Notes under the pieces: model-generated | Told to the model about the DNA's origin: nothing | Databases searched by the model: none | The model's input: the letters and a program-made list of their open reading frames with translations, nothing else | In this document: positions 1 to 12,428 of the stretch, one piece after another | How the letters are laid out: each line of letters starts with the position of its first letter | How positions within the stretch are numbered: the first letter of the stretch is position 1 | NCBI GenBank assembly: GCA_029255685.2 | Contig: CM055320.2 | Span: 8,294,614 to 8,358,613, forward strand | Source of the DNA: Silene conica | Taxonomy: Eukaryota; Streptophyta; Magnoliopsida; Caryophyllales; Caryophyllaceae | Direction of reading: 5' to 3' | Length of the DNA: 64,000 nucleotides | Made by a program: the position numbers and the translations under genes

Positions 1-3000
1 CAATTCTGTTACATTTCTAGTGTTCTTTCTTCTCAATCAATTCTTAATCATATCTCAAGATCATGATTGAAGAACACTAGATTTCACAAATACCATGTAA
101 ATATTTCATTGAGACGAAGGATACACTTACAAGTCTATTAATATTAGTCAAACGGATTAAACTCTCATTCGACGACACCTAACGATTCTCGTAAATTACA
201 GGGTATGAGTTCAAACAGGAAGGGCGTCTTTGGGCCCATGCGGGCCGTGCGGTCGCACAGGGCCCCTAATTTTTTGGGACATAAATGAAAATAATAGTAA
301 GAATAAACAAATTCAGTACATTAAATATTCTATTGAAGATAGTGTCTTGGTGGATAGAAATTAGGTTTCTTGACATGAAATCTCAAGTTCGAGACTTACT
401 AACAAATGTTAAAATAGGGTCTTTTTTAAAAAAATTGTTTATTAAAATGTTATATAGGGGGGTCATTTCTAGAGCTCATACAGGCCCCCAAATTCCTGAG
501 ACGGCCCTGGTACTTCAAACGAATTTAATCCGCAAAAGTGGTAATTAACCCCCATAACTTTGAGCAATTGTAAGATTAAGCCCCATAAGTTTCAAAATGT
601 AGTGATTAGGCCCCATAACTTTGAGTAAAAGTGAAATTGAATCCAATTTTTTGATATCCAACCAAAATTGCACCCAAAAAACCAATTACATTCATTTATT
701 CAATTTATCAATACAATAAAAGTTGTTATAAATTTATAAATTGTATGAAATTTATTACACATTTTGGGGAAAAAGTAATATTTGAATGAATTACATAAAA
801 TTTAGAATTTATAAAGTAATTTCATATGTGTATCAATTATATTAAAACTAATTAAAATATTTAAAACATCCTATATAAAAACTATGTTAGTTAATAAATT
901 ATTTAAATTAATGTAAAATATTAAAAATTACTTAATGTACAATGATATAAATATAAAATTATTAATGATATATTTTATGTTAAAATTAAAAAACAGGGTT
1001 GAATTTCACTTTTTGTCAAAGTTACGGGGCCTAATTGCTACATTTGTAACTTATGGGCTTAATTTCACAATTGCTGAAAGTTATGGGGCTAATCACCACC
1101 TTCACGGTATTTAATCTTAACCCCATTTCTACGATACTATACTGGAATAATTCATAATAAAAATTGATTACACATCACCTGAAATTAATTAATTTTGGTG
1201 TTAATGTTTTCATGTAATTGTGTTGTGAACAGAGACTACGGAAGATGGGAGCAAAGAAAATAGTGGTGGTAAATGTAGGACCAATCGGATGCATACCATA
1301 TACAAGAGATATAAACCCTTTGGCAGGCTCTAATTGTGTTGCTTTCCCTAATTACCTTGCCCAGCTCTTTAATTTTCAGCTTAACTTACTTATTACTGAC
1401 TTAAGCAACACCCTTCTGGGTTCCCAGTTTGTTTATGCCGATGCTTATCGTATCGTCGACGATTTACTCCTCAATTATACGTCTTACGGTACGTTTTTAT
1501 TACAAATCATGAGTGATTAGTATGTTTTAACATTTTCCGGCTTCAAATTTGTTATGACATAACTCATAGAAGCGACAAAGATAAAGTGTAACGTAAAGAA
1601 AATAACAAATAGATTTACTTGATTCATAAAGGGTGTGTTAGCTAGGTCAACTAGGCAGAACTCGCCGAAGGGATGGAGTATGGAGTTTTATTGATATTGG
1701 CCTAGCCCATCTATCATTAGGGTTTATCTAGGGTTTGACGATACATCGTCATATATCTTTGTAGGATAATCAAAGACAATTAATAATATAATTCTTATGC
1801 TATTCTCCCCTATTATCTTAATATGGTATCAGAGTCTCACGCTCTTGAGGCCTAAAATACAAAACTCGGCAGCGGCCGGTGGGTCGATAAGGTAGAAAAA
1901 CACCTACCGGCGGGATTCGATTTTGGTTTATTTCATCCCTTGTAAAGAGGTATTTATACAAGTTGAATAAGCAACTTTAAGGTTGTCATTAATTCACTTA
2001 ATTACTATAATTCATTGAATCATAGTTCTACATTAATCCATAGACTCTTAGACCCTTACTATTCCTATAGTAAGTCTTGCTTGCGACGGGTCACCATTTG
2101 TGACGGATATTTTGTGAGATAAAATAGATATAAAATGAGTTAGTGGAGAAAGGTGATCACAAGAATAGTGTTGGAGAGAGAGAAAAGTGGGTATTTTGTG
2201 AGAGAAAACGGTATCCGTCACAAGCTTGCGACGGATAGTGCCGTCGCAAATAAGAATCTGTGCTATTCCTAATAATATTGTTATGAATTATGATATACAT
2301 GCATAATTGCTCGAGTGCTAGGATGCGGCTTAGAGAATTTATATAATACTCGTACTTTTTAAGACCAAATACAGTAAAACCGGAACGGCCCAAAACAAAA
2401 GCCTAGTCCAGATAGAAATTAGAAAAACCCTAATCAGATAATGTATAGGTTTTGAGGGAGACACCGTACGTTCGAAGTGGTAACTACAACTAACAAATTC
2501 AAGTCATAAATACAACAAAATTCTTTATTTTGTCACTATTGGTTATTACTTACGCGTCTTATGGTACATTTCCCTTTGAAAATCACGAATAATCTCTAAC
2601 TTTTAATAAATACTCCCTCCTACCCCACTTAAATGTCCCATTGTACATTTCCATCTATTCAGGATATTGTTCCATTGTCCATTTTTTGTAAGTTTTTTAC
2701 CAACTTTTAACATTCTACCCTTATTAATTTTCATTTATTACTCACCCACCCACCCACCCATTACCCCACTTATTTTATACAAATCATAACGCCCTCTTTC
2801 CAATCCAAATACCCCTACTCAACCAAAATATTAAACAACTAATATCTCAACAGAACAAGAAGGATTTCGAATATAACTTTCCCGATCTCAAATCCTAACT
2901 CTGACGTGACTCGGATAGTCGGATATACTAATGGTACGATACGTGGTGCAATGTGACAGGTTTCGAGAATGCAAATTCAGCATGTTGTTATGTAACTGGG

Positions 3001-3183
3001 AGGTTTGGGGGATTGATACCTTGCGGACCAACATCAACGACATGCAGAGATCGATCAAAATACGTGTTTTGGGATCCGTATCATCCTTCTGATGCTGCTA
3101 ATGTTCTTATTGCTAATCGTCTTATTGATGGCGATTCTTCTGTTATCTCCCCTATCAACATCCGTCGATTAATACATTCTTGA
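1..3183 (+). CDS. GDSL esterase/lipase, copy 1 (3' half; exons 4 and 5)
   Basis: A secreted-type SGNH/GDSL hydrolase that would hydrolyse lipid or acyl esters. Two coding exons are visible: exon 4 at 1233-1488 (after an acag acceptor, before a gtacgt donor) and exon 5 at 2960-3183, ending in TGA. They join as SYG-FENAN in the same phases as the complete paralogue at 8715-11233. Exon 4 holds the conserved VGPIGCIPY block. Exon 5 holds block V, WDPYHPSD, with the catalytic Asp and His. Exons 1-3 lie upstream of the window: bases 1-215 align with intron 3 of the second copy. Both introns have grown by insertion (a hAT-like MITE and a foldback MITE in intron 3; LTR material and a Mutator-type MITE in intron 4, 1471 bp against 499 bp in copy 2). 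Both exons are open and splice sites are canonical, so the gene may work; the missing N-terminus prevents a decision. Confidence 0.8.
216..509. mobile_element. hAT-like MITE in intron 3 of GDSL copy 1
   Basis: The insert interrupts sequence that is continuous in the paralogous intron near 10170. TTCAAAC occurs on both sides (about 210-216 and 514-520) and looks like a 7-8 bp target duplication. The ends are roughly inverted: CAGGAAGGGCGTCT on the left, and CAGGGCCGTCTC when the right end is reverse-complemented. These are hAT-style termini. It has no coding capacity. The exact boundary is uncertain by a few bases. Confidence 0.6.
538..1099. mobile_element. Foldback MITE with ~100-bp terminal inverted repeats
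   Basis: The left arm (538-645) and right arm (998-1099) are inverted copies over about 100 bp, starting GTGGTRATTARCCCC and sharing the CCCCATAACTTT pattern several times. The middle is AT-rich and non-coding. No clear target duplication is visible, so the superfamily is open. It lies in intron 3 of GDSL copy 1, about 130 bp before exon 4. Confidence 0.75.
1634..1900 (+). mobile_element. LTR-retrotransposon or TRIM fragment with a tRNA-Met primer site
   Basis: The stretch starts TGTTAGCTAGG and is followed at 1824-1836 by TGGTATCAGAGTC, which matches the usual plant initiator-tRNA-Met primer binding site (TGGTATCAGAGC) with one late mismatch. This is the arrangement of an LTR followed by a PBS. 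No second LTR and no gag or pol is visible, so it is a truncated copy or a small TRIM-type element in intron 4 of GDSL copy 1. Confidence 0.4.
2068..2262. mobile_element. Mutator-type MITE, copy A
   Basis: 195 bp with inverted ends built around TTGCGACGG and CCGTCGCAA. It is flanked by the exact 9-bp duplication CTATTCCTA (2059-2067 and 2263-2271). Nine-base target duplications are the mark of Mutator-like elements. The internal sequence is closely similar to the copies at 7786-7979 and 59801-59984. It sits in intron 4 of GDSL copy 1. Confidence 0.85.
2622..2830. mobile_element. Possible truncated Stowaway-like repeat
   Basis: Begins TACTCCCTCC, as Stowaway MITEs do, followed by AT-rich and C-rich sequence including a short CCCA run. 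I found no matching GGAGGGAGTA right end, so it is truncated or only similar in sequence. Confidence 0.25.
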
Positions 3184-5319
3184 TTGATTTCCTTTTGTTG
3201 AAGATAATAGCATATCATGAATTCATGATACTTAGTACGAATCCGTCCTACTATTTCTGTCAATAGTTATCATTGTTTGTAATTGATATTTAATTTTAAA
3301 CAATGATAACTAGGTTTTTATTGAGATAAAAATGATATTTGAAATACTTTGTATCGCATATTGTGTGACACTAATAAGAATATGTTATGTGACTTTGTAC
3401 CTAGAAAGTAGAAAATGATGATGTACTAACGCTATACATATTTTAAGATCGACTAGGCAAATATTTTGTCTTATATTCGTATATTAAACTCTTCCCCTCT
3501 TATATATATATTTTCCCTTGATGGTTACCATTGGAGTTTTTAGAAAATACACGATAGACCTAGCAAACGCGATTAGATCGAATTTAAGTTAGGTTAATTT
3601 AGTCCAGCTCATATCCGATTTAAACGAATTTAGGTCAGATTATTGGCCTTAGGATCAAGCTATATTGGTCCAGGCCGGCTTATTTAGATATAAAAGTCGG
3701 TTTGCAACACCAAACATTACAATTAAGTGGTTCAGGTAAATTCAGTTTATGGATAAATCTTGGGTCCTCAGTTTGGGTGGTATTCGTTTCAAGTTTAATA
3801 CGAGTCAAACTAAATATCAAACCACATATGTATATAGGATATATGTTCTATTTTTCTTATACATTTTGTTTTATCTTAACTATCGCAGATAAAATTATTT
3901 AACCTGTTATATATACTCTTAAAACGAATAGAGAATTCGCTGATGATATATGGACCTATGAGCAAACTATTTGTCCATTACTACTCCAGTGAATAGTCAA
4001 TTGGATGGAAACAAAAAATAGCCTCATTTAGCAAGTAAGGTAAATTAAAATGAAGTATGCGTGTCACAGAAATCATTTAATCGTGCACATGCTTATTCCA
4101 AGTTCTGTCATACTACAGATCATCTTTCTTGTGACGAGAAAATTAAAATTATGATCAAATTAGAACTAATGTCATTATTTATAAATTTTTATTTATTTTA
4201 TAATACATTTTATTGTTAGGTGATCACATTTTTCCGTCACACAAACATATAATGCGTCACCAATTATGTTGAAAGAACGGAGGGTCTATCTATTGAGGTG
4301 ATAACGTCAACGTTACAGATGCCTTTGTGCTACTCCATTTTCATCAATCATCATTACCATGCATGTTAGTAATCCTGAACATATTAATTAACAGCATTTA
4401 TATAATCCGACAGGGGTACGTATGTGCTAATTGATGCAAAATTCCTTGGTATGGGCATGAACGTGAATAGTGCACGTCCATGCACGGTCTGGACGTGAAT
4501 AGTGCACGTCCATACCATGCCTGGACGTGAATAGTACACGTCCATGCATGGTTTGGACGTGCACTATTCACGTCCATACCATGCTTGGACGTGTGGTTTG
4601 GCCGTCCTTTCCACGCGAGGACGGTCATTTTTCAAGTCCTTTGCAAAAATACGATTGATTTTACGTAGTCTAATTCTATGGCTTCTACGTCTAATTCAAC
4701 CTAATTTCTACTAAAGGGCTAAAACATTAATTCAACAAAAGTTAATTGAAAAAAAAAAATTAAGATTTTAATTACTTACCGATGAATCGTTGTCGTCGTT
4801 TGACATTGAATCGTTGTCGTTGTTTGATGTTGTTGATCGATGTTGAAACCGTTTTTTTTGATTTTATGTTGTTTTTGTTGAGAGAGTTTCAGAGAAAAGA
4901 AGGTAGAGAGATAAAGAGAAAAGGGCATGCTATGTCTTTTTTATAGAAAACGCCGACGATTTTTCGCAAAACGCCGACGACCTTTCGCAACCCCCTTAAA
5001 CAATTATTCGTCTCCGCTGAAATTTATGCTCTCGTTGAGCTGAATTCCCGGTCCGTCCCTACATCCAAGTTACATAAAAAGATCTTATATACTCTTTTGA
5101 GTTCATATTTTGTTTAACTTTTTTAAATCACTTTGACATATTCTTTTAGGGTTTATTTGGATTGAGAGAATTAGAGGGAAAGGGAGGGGTTTATTTTCCT
5201 TTGTTTGGATACATTTTATACGGGGAAGGAAATGAGAGAATTTGATTTCCCTCCTTTAGAACAACCTACAATCTTCTCATGGGAGGCAAAATTTGGAAGA
5301 AAAACTCTATTTGAACCCT
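3184..5319. other. Spacer downstream of GDSL copy 1
   Basis: AT-rich spacer with no supported gene. It holds the 32-bp palindromic array at 4459-4600 and, at 4930-4990, a short direct duplication of an AAAACGCCGACGA-type unit. The short open frames here are low-complexity and show no family motif. Confidence 0.6.
4459..4600. repeat. 32-bp tandem array of palindromic units, one core inverted
   Basis: Units start at 4459, 4491, 4523, 4555 and 4587 (the last partial), exactly 32 bp apart. Each core has inverted arms GGACGTG and CACGTCC around a 7-base centre (first unit GAACGTG). The centre reads AATAGTG or AATAGTA in units 1-3 but CACTATT in unit 4, so unit 4 carries the reverse complement of the core. 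Confidence 0.85.
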
Positions 5320-5327
5320 CATCTAAC

Positions 5328-6768
5328 TAGGGATGGCAACGGGCCGGATCTGGACCGGGTCCAGTAGGATCCAGATCCAGATCCGTTTTTGGCAACAGGA
5401 TCCAGATCCGACCCGGATCCGACGGGTCCAGAAAGGCCAGATCCAGATCCGGACCCTGCGGATCCGGGTAGGATCCGGATTTTACGCGGGTCCCATGAAA
5501 AAAAAAAAAAAATGGAAAAAGAAGAAAAAAAAACTTAAGAAGATTAATTTACAAGAATAATCCAAACTACTACTCATATTTTTAGAATAATCCAAACTTT
5601 GATTTAAATCAAAATAATCCATCTAATTGCACTCTTTCACTCATATTGCACTAACCTTATTTTTTACCTACAACAACAAGTAAACCTTCGGTCATCCTAT
5701 TTTATTTTGAACTTCTTTCCGGCTTCTTCATCATCAACAATCATCATCCTCGTCAATCAAGTACCAAGAGTCGGATTTATCTAACAATCTTTATCAGCAA
5801 TAAAGTACCAAAAATCAGGTTTATTATTGAAAAAGATCCGGGGTCACCCTCTTCAATGATTATTATCGGAAAAAAGTTAGTTGAAGAAGATTTGGGTTTA
5901 TTATTGAAGAAGACCTAGGTTAATTATTGAGAAACCTTGATTTTTTTCAACAACGATAACAAATACCGCCAATAACAACGACTTTCTCCTTTGCCCCAAA
6001 ACTTTGTTCTTTATCAACACTTACGCGATAACAAACTCCCATTTTGAATTCATATTTTAACAACTCCATTTTTACTATCCAGTTCTGTAATAATTTGACT
6101 ATTTGTGTGAATTTTTTGTTGGTTAATTGGGTATGCAAAAACAAGTGTTAACTCATATCATTTATAATCAGAGGTTAGAGACAAGAGGGTGATTTGGGGA
6201 TTTTTTTTTTTTTCAAAACGCTAACAATCAACAATTAATCTCGTTTTTATTTGAGAGAAAATAATAATTTGGGGAAAGTAATTTGTGAGATGGAGATTTG
6301 GGAGTTGAAGGTCGTATTTCATTATGGGTTTGATGGAAAAGAAGAGAGGAGTTAGTAGGAAGCTAAATAATGGAGAGATCTCAAAGCAAAAACACTTGAA
6401 GTACTTCAATGGCCATTTTTTCCGAATAAGTAGTTGGCGGCAGCGGCAGGTGCAGGGGTTTGATTTTAGGGTTTGGGAATTGGGAGGAATTAGAGAGGAA
6501 GTGAAACAGTAGGAAAATTAGAAATGAAATAGCTTGAGACCTAGTCAACTCAGCGGAAATCTGAATTTTTTTTTTTTAAATATTAAAAACGGGTCTTAGG
6601 GTCGGATCCGGGTCTTGTCAACAAGATCCAGATCCAGATCCGTTTTTAAACCCGTGGATCCAGATCCGATCCAGATCCGACGGGTCCAAATTTTAAGGAT
6701 CCAGATCCGGTCCAGCAGGGTCGGGTCCAACGGATCTGGACCGGATCCAGGATCCGTTGCCATCCCTA
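5328..6768. mobile_element. Non-autonomous hAT element, 1.44 kb
   Basis: Perfect 13-bp inverted ends TAGGGATGGCAAC / GTTGCCATCCCTA, flanked by the exact 8-bp duplication CATCTAAC (5320-5327 and 6769-6776). Both are typical of plant hAT elements. The outer ~120 bp at each end are packed with GGATCC and GATCCAGATCCG motifs, arranged like subterminal transposase-binding repeats. No transposase reading frame is present; the interior is AT-rich with only short open frames. It landed in a repeat whose sides (5155-5319 and 6777-6945) show purine-rich against pyrimidine-rich inverted similarity. Confidence 0.9.
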
Positions 6769-6776
6769 CATCTAAC

Positions 6777-8638
6777 TATCAAAAGACATATATCTTGGAT
6801 AGTCTCCATCCATTAGTCTATCTCCCTCATTTCTCCCCTTTCATTTTCATCTCATCAATTTTGTTATTCAAACAACCACAATTCATTTTCCCTCCCCTCC
6901 CCTCCCCTCACCTCACTCCCTTTCCCCTCCCTTTCCCTCCTAAAATTGTATCTGTACGTGAGTCATCAAATTACTCATAATATAGAGTTCCCACAAAACA
7001 TAAACAAAGACTAAAACCTCCTAAAATAAAATATGTAAATAAAAAAAATATTAAAATCTAATACTTAAAATGTTCACTCAATTTTCAAATTTTCTTCACT
7101 TTTTAAATTAGGTGAGTAGAAATTTAAAAGTGATGACATAATAACAAAGACCAATGTAGTAATGTAAAAAAGTTCAAAATCTATTCAGGCTAGGTAGTTA
7201 AAGTAAATATACAAATTTTTATTTATAACAGTAAAATGTGGTCATTTTATTAAAAATAATCATTTATAATAATTTACATTTACAATTTTATTATAAAATG
7301 ATCACATTTCCTCGGTTATAATTTATAACTCGAAATGTCACCAACCGTAACAAATGAGCATATACTATGTTTCAAACAATCAAACCTTAGATACGTACAC
7401 TAAATGATTAAAAGCTAGCCAACTTTCTCCTACCTCAGAATTTATTAAATTTATCCACCGATTTTCCGAGCGTAAGGAAGATCCAACCCCATCACTAACT
7501 ATGTTAGTTGGTCGTTAGGTCAAATTCTATGCCAGGAATATGGACCTGCCTCTCTTCATTGCCCTCTCATTTATAGATTAAATATTATACAAAAACGTCC
7601 TAAAGTCATTTTATTCGAGAATTTATATAAAACGGATTTTTGGAGTAGTTGTAAGCAATCTGACCAGATATCCAAATGCCAAAGTTCCCGTTTTAGAGCC
7701 CGCTCATATGCTAATTAGGAACTTGTACTACTTTACTGCTGTAAAAATAATCGACTATTTCGCTTTCGTTTTCATTTTTAGATTAGTAAGTCTTGCTTGC
7801 GACGGGTCGTTATTTGTGACGGATATTTTGTGAGATAAAATGGGTAGAAAATGAGTTAGTGGAGAAAGGGGACCACATGAATAGTATTGGAGAAAGAGAA
7901 AAAGTGGGTATTTTGTGAGAGGAAACGATATCCGTCACAAGCTTGCGACGGATAGTGCCATTGCAAATAAGAATTTGAGTTTTTAGATTACTATGGTTAT
8001 CATTTTTTGGTGTGTGGACACCTTTTACTCACTTAAAGTGTAAAAACGGCTTGATTAAAGACTTTTTGAAAACATGTCGGACTTGGTAGGTTTATGAGGA
8101 GGAATACTTATATTTTGGGTTCAAACTCCATCAGCATCATATTTACCCATCTGACACTATTTACACCAGAAAACACTATTTGAGTATTTGATCTTATTAT
8201 AAGGCGAATCCGCGCATATACCAACATGAAATTTGAGTATTTAATTTTACTATATCTCATGTACCAGCGGCGGATTTAGGGGTTAGTAAGAGCACTCGTC
8301 ACCGCTAACCAGGAAAAAGTTCGAAAGTTTTAGTTAAAATTTCCGATTTTTCAAATTTACGCTATGTCATTATTTGTTCACCGCCTTAACCGTAATTCCC
8401 GGATCCGCACTGTCCTGTACAGTGTACTGCAACATGTTCAACTATACTCGAATATTAAAACAACATTCCTCCATAATTTGTTGAAAGCTCTAAATGCCCA
8501 ATTGCTTCTGTTGGAATAACTTTCACGGGTTGGAAGCAAATTCCGCAGACGTGCATTCAATTACTTTCATCATTAATTCTCCTTTATTTTTTATCCAACA
8601 TGAACATTTTACGTACAACATTAATCACCACAATTCCT
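6777..8638. other. Spacer upstream of GDSL copy 2
   Basis: No gene seen. It contains a C/T-rich tract (6880-6940), a short inverted repeat around TGGTCATTTTA / TAAAATGATCA (7225-7310) and the Mutator-type MITE at 7786-7979. The rest is AT-rich sequence without open frames of note. Confidence 0.5.
7786..7979. mobile_element. Mutator-type MITE, copy B
   Basis: 194 bp, highly similar to copies A (2068-2262) and C (59801-59984). The target duplication is TTTTTAGATTA (7775-7785 and 7980-7990); the 9 bp expected for Mutator-like elements lie within this 11-bp match. It lies about 740 bp upstream of GDSL copy 2. Confidence 0.85.
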
Positions 8639-8640
8639 TA

Positions 8641-8648
8641 TATAAATA
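8641..8648 (+). promoter_or_regulatory. TATA box of GDSL copy 2
   Basis: TATAAATA lies 67 bp before the ATG at 8715, in AT-rich sequence. Transcription would be expected to begin about 30 bp further on, leaving a 5' leader of roughly 40 bases. Confidence 0.6.
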
Positions 8649-8714
8649 GACCAATTTCGAAGCTCAAACCTTAAACATTCTTCATTATTTTTCCTATAAT
8701 TATAATTTAATAAA

Positions 8715-11233
8715 ATGGGTATTTTCGCAAATCGACAAATTATAAGTATTTTCTTAAGTATTTTGTGTTTGTGTTGTTTCAGCGCTTGTAATGGAGAATT
8801 ACTAGCAAGTTTTGTATTCGGAGATTCATTAATGGATGTAGGCAATAACAATTACATTGTTACGCTTTCGAAGGCGAATTATCCCCCGAATGGTATCGAT
8901 TTTGGAGTACCTACGGGAAGATTTACTAATGGAAGAACCATTTCTGATATTATAGGCATGCCCTTCTATTTCCTCTGTTTTATTTCCTCTGTTTTTTCAG
9001 TTGTTGGTATGAAATGTGTGTGCACCATTGGAATATTATAGTACATTTTATAATTGCATAATCTATCAATAAACGGAGTCTAGTATTCCACTGTGGTTGT
9101 ACTGAAACTCGATATAAACTACGGAGTAGTAAAATATTTATTTTAATCGATTTATACAAGAGTTTACATTGTTAACCTAGAACTTAAAATGTACATATCT
9201 CAAAACTACTCTTTATTTTATTGAATAAATATTTTTGTGTGTATAATTAAGTTAATTACATACTAATGAAAATATTTGTGTAATTTAGGCCAGGAATTTG
9301 GATTAATGACATTTTCGCCACCATATTTAGCTCCGACTACAAAAGGCCTTGCGATTATGCAAGGTGTGAATTACGCTTCTGGAGCTGGAGGGATTCTTAA
9401 TGCGACTGGACGACTTTTTGTAAGCTCGATCTTTTATTTTCCCTATTGTACATTTATAGAGAGTAATGTTTTAGCCCTCTACAACCACTTTAAACAAATT
9501 ACTTTTAACAATTATGTAAAAATACATAATGCAATTAAATTCTTTTTTTGGTTTATATTTATGGTTGTGGAATTTTGCAAGCATTTAATGCGAGTATATA
9601 ATACAGTATAACGTAGTAATTACTGACTTGACTGTGTGACAGTTTCATATTGTAAGACGGTCCTATTATAAAAAACCATCATATTCTGTAATTCGGGCAA
9701 GTACTCACAATACAATGATTTATTATTGTCAGATTGGTAGGTTGAATATGGATGCACAATTGGACAACTTTGCAAATACAAAGCAAGATTTAATATCAAC
9801 AATTGGGGAAGAACCAACCAATGATCTTCTTAAGAAAGCATTGTTTTCCGTGACAATGGGATCTAATGATTTTATCAACAATTACCTCACTCCAGTTGTC
9901 TCAAGAGTGGAACAATCTCTTGTTTCCCCTGAGGCTTTTGTTAATGAAATGATCTCCAAATTCCGGGTTCAACTTACGGTAACCCGTCTTATCATCTTAT
10001 TTTACTTTCCATATTTATCGCTAATTTACAAAAGTCATGAAGACACTCACTGAAGACAACACGTATATCTATAACATCCAAAACTCTTGGATCTAGATAC
10101 AAATCCATTAGTATTAATTGAACGGAATAAATTGTCTTCTGATGCCCTAAAGACCCTCGTAAATACCAGGGTACGGGTCCAAACGAATACAATTTTGACA
10201 TACAAGAAGTTAATTTTTGTGTTGATGTTCTTACGTTTGTGTTATGAACAGAGATTACGCAAAATGGGAGCAAAGAAGATATTAGTAGCGAATGTCGGAC
10301 CGATCGGATGCATACCATATATAAGAGAATTAAACCCATCAGATGCTCCTAATTGTGCTACTTTACCTAATCACCTTGCCCAGCTCTTCAATATTCAGCT
10401 TAAATCTCTTGTTACTGAGCTAAGCAACAACCTCAAGGGTTCCCAGTTTGTTTACGCCGATGTTTACCGTGTCGTCGATGATTTACTCCTCAACTACACG
10501 TCTTATGGTACGTTTTTTCATTACAACTCGCGAACAATCTCTAATTTTTCACCGAAACATAGTTAATATATAAAAACAGTCGAGTTAATTTATCTTTTGC
10601 CACGAGTGTCATAACTTACAAGTTACACCGTTACATGTTTAGTAGATCAATTTTCAGTTAAAATCATGGGTAAAATAAAAACAGTCAAGTTAACTTTCGA
10701 AATCTCATTATAAACTCAAGTAGCCACCGGCCAGTGACAGATCCATAATCGATATTGTGTGGGGTTATCGAGTATAATGGCTATAATGAGTATTTCTTTT
10801 AAGTGTGAGGTCTAAAAGATGTAAAATTTTCAAGTCAAACAAATTTAATAATAAAAAACGTCAATTATCTAAAAAACCCTAAAATCTTGATACCCTAAAC
10901 CCTAAAGTAGGAACGCTATAACCTTCTTGACTTCAAATTCTAACTCTGACACGATTATCGTGACTCGGATACACTAATTAGTAGGGTGCATGGTGCAATG
11001 ATGCAGGTTTTGAGAACGCGAATTCAGCATGTTGTTATGTAAGTGGAAGGTTCGGGGGATTAATACCGTGTGGACCATCATCAAGGATATGCAAAGATAG
11101 GTCAAAGTACGTGTTTTGGGACCCATATCATCCGTCTGATGCTGCTAATGTCCTCATTGCTAAACGCCTTATTGACGGCGATTCTTCCTTTATTTCCCCT
11201 GTCAATATCCGTCAATTACTATTACGTTCTTGA
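8715..11233 (+). CDS. GDSL esterase/lipase, copy 2 (complete, five exons)
   Basis: Predicted 366-residue secreted GDSL hydrolase, a normal length for the plant family. Exons: 8715-8955, 9289-9419, 9733-9978, 10252-10507, 11007-11233; all phases fit. Residues 1-26 are a hydrophobic signal peptide. Block I is FGDSLMDVG with the nucleophile Ser38. Block II contains GVNYASGAGG (about 106-115). Block III is GSND (167-170). Block V WDPYHPSD supplies Asp330 and His333, so the catalytic set is complete. Intron 1 uses a GC donor (ATAG/GCATGC) with a normal TTTAG acceptor; reading through would add unrelated residues and soon stop. It is a tandem paralogue of the gene at 1-3183 in the same orientation. 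From memory it resembles Arabidopsis At4g16230-type proteins. The natural ester substrate cannot be read from sequence. Confidence 0.9.
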
Positions 11234-11867
11234 TTTCATTGTTTTAATTCCCTTAATTGACTGCTATTATTGGAGTTTTCTGGGTAGTACTAACGTACAC
11301 TTAACACTCCTATGTTAATGTCGACCTTAATTAATGTAGCCATGTAGGTACAAACATGAAAACATTCTGCGTAATTATGTATGACGCCATGACGGATTCG
11401 TTTATGAAATTATTGTTGATTTTCGATATGAGTTTCGTATATACATTATCGTTGTTTGTGTTGATGGTTTGATGTGAATTCGGGATTTTGATTAGTTGAT
11501 GGATTTAATTTTACGAGTAAATTAGGGGTAATTTTGAAACTAGGCGAAACAATTATTCCCCTTGTTGGTGTTTACCCCCATTTCATGGGTATGAGATTTG
11601 ATTAGCCTGGTTACCTTGTGACTACTTTTTTCACTTACCACCACACTTGCGACTATCAACACACCAGACCACCACCACCGTCGTGACCACCGTTACCACC
11701 ACCACCATGACACCTCCACCACCACCGCCACCACCACCGTCATGACACCCCACCATAATCACCACCGCTAATAGATAAGTGTTTATTTGAATGGTGTGTC
11801 TTAGTGATAGGAGTGAGGGTGAGTAGATCATTATTTATCTTTCTTGGTGTAACCAAACAACCAGCAA
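11234..11867. other. Spacer with a CCA-type microsatellite
   Basis: 3' flank of GDSL copy 2. Between about 11638 and 11760 it carries an imperfect CCACCA/CCGCCA microsatellite with interspersed CATGAC and CGTGAC. The glycine/valine-rich open frame on the minus strand is a by-product of this repeat. Confidence 0.6.
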
Positions 11868-12428
11868 TATTGGCTACAACAAGTCTTACTTAGACGGATA
11901 TACCTATCACAAGTTTAATTTACGACAGGTCAAATAATAATCATGTAGGTAGATAACAAAGTAATTTGTTGTTCTCAAGTCCCAATACACTATGTTTTGT
12001 CTTATCTACCCACATGAGTAATACCCCACCTGTAACACCCCCATAATCATCTTTATTTGTAAATAGGGTTCTCAAGTAAAATTCGGATCATGGGTGCGCC
12101 ACAATTTAACCAAATACGGTAGTAGTAACTAGACATGAAAAAAAATAGGTAATTGTCTAATGCAATTTAAAATCCGAAGGATAAAATCCGATTACAACCA
12201 AATTTAACGTTTGCGGAAGCGAAAATAAGTTCAACGATCCAAAAGAAAGATAAAGTCTTTAAGCATTTGTCTTTGAATGAAACTATTAAGCGCGCTCTCC
12301 TGTGCATCCCACGACTAATTCCCATGAGTACCTGTCACACGATCTGCTCACACAATTTGTGATCACCGCAGGTCCAAACAAGGACAAAACAAATAAAAGG
12401 GTCAACAATAATGTTGAGTAAGGTAAAT

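Noticed and set aside
285..548. 87-residue open frame
   Set aside because: It lies inside a hAT-like MITE within a GDSL intron and has no similarity to known proteins.
4398..4628. 76-residue open frame on the minus strand
   Set aside because: It is a translation of the 32-bp palindromic repeat array.
10870..10906. Telomere-like CCCTAAA units
   Set aside because: Only two neighbouring units occur, in an intron; too short to be an interstitial telomere.
11631..11831. Gly/Val-rich open frame on the minus strand
   Set aside because: It comes from the CCA-type microsatellite.
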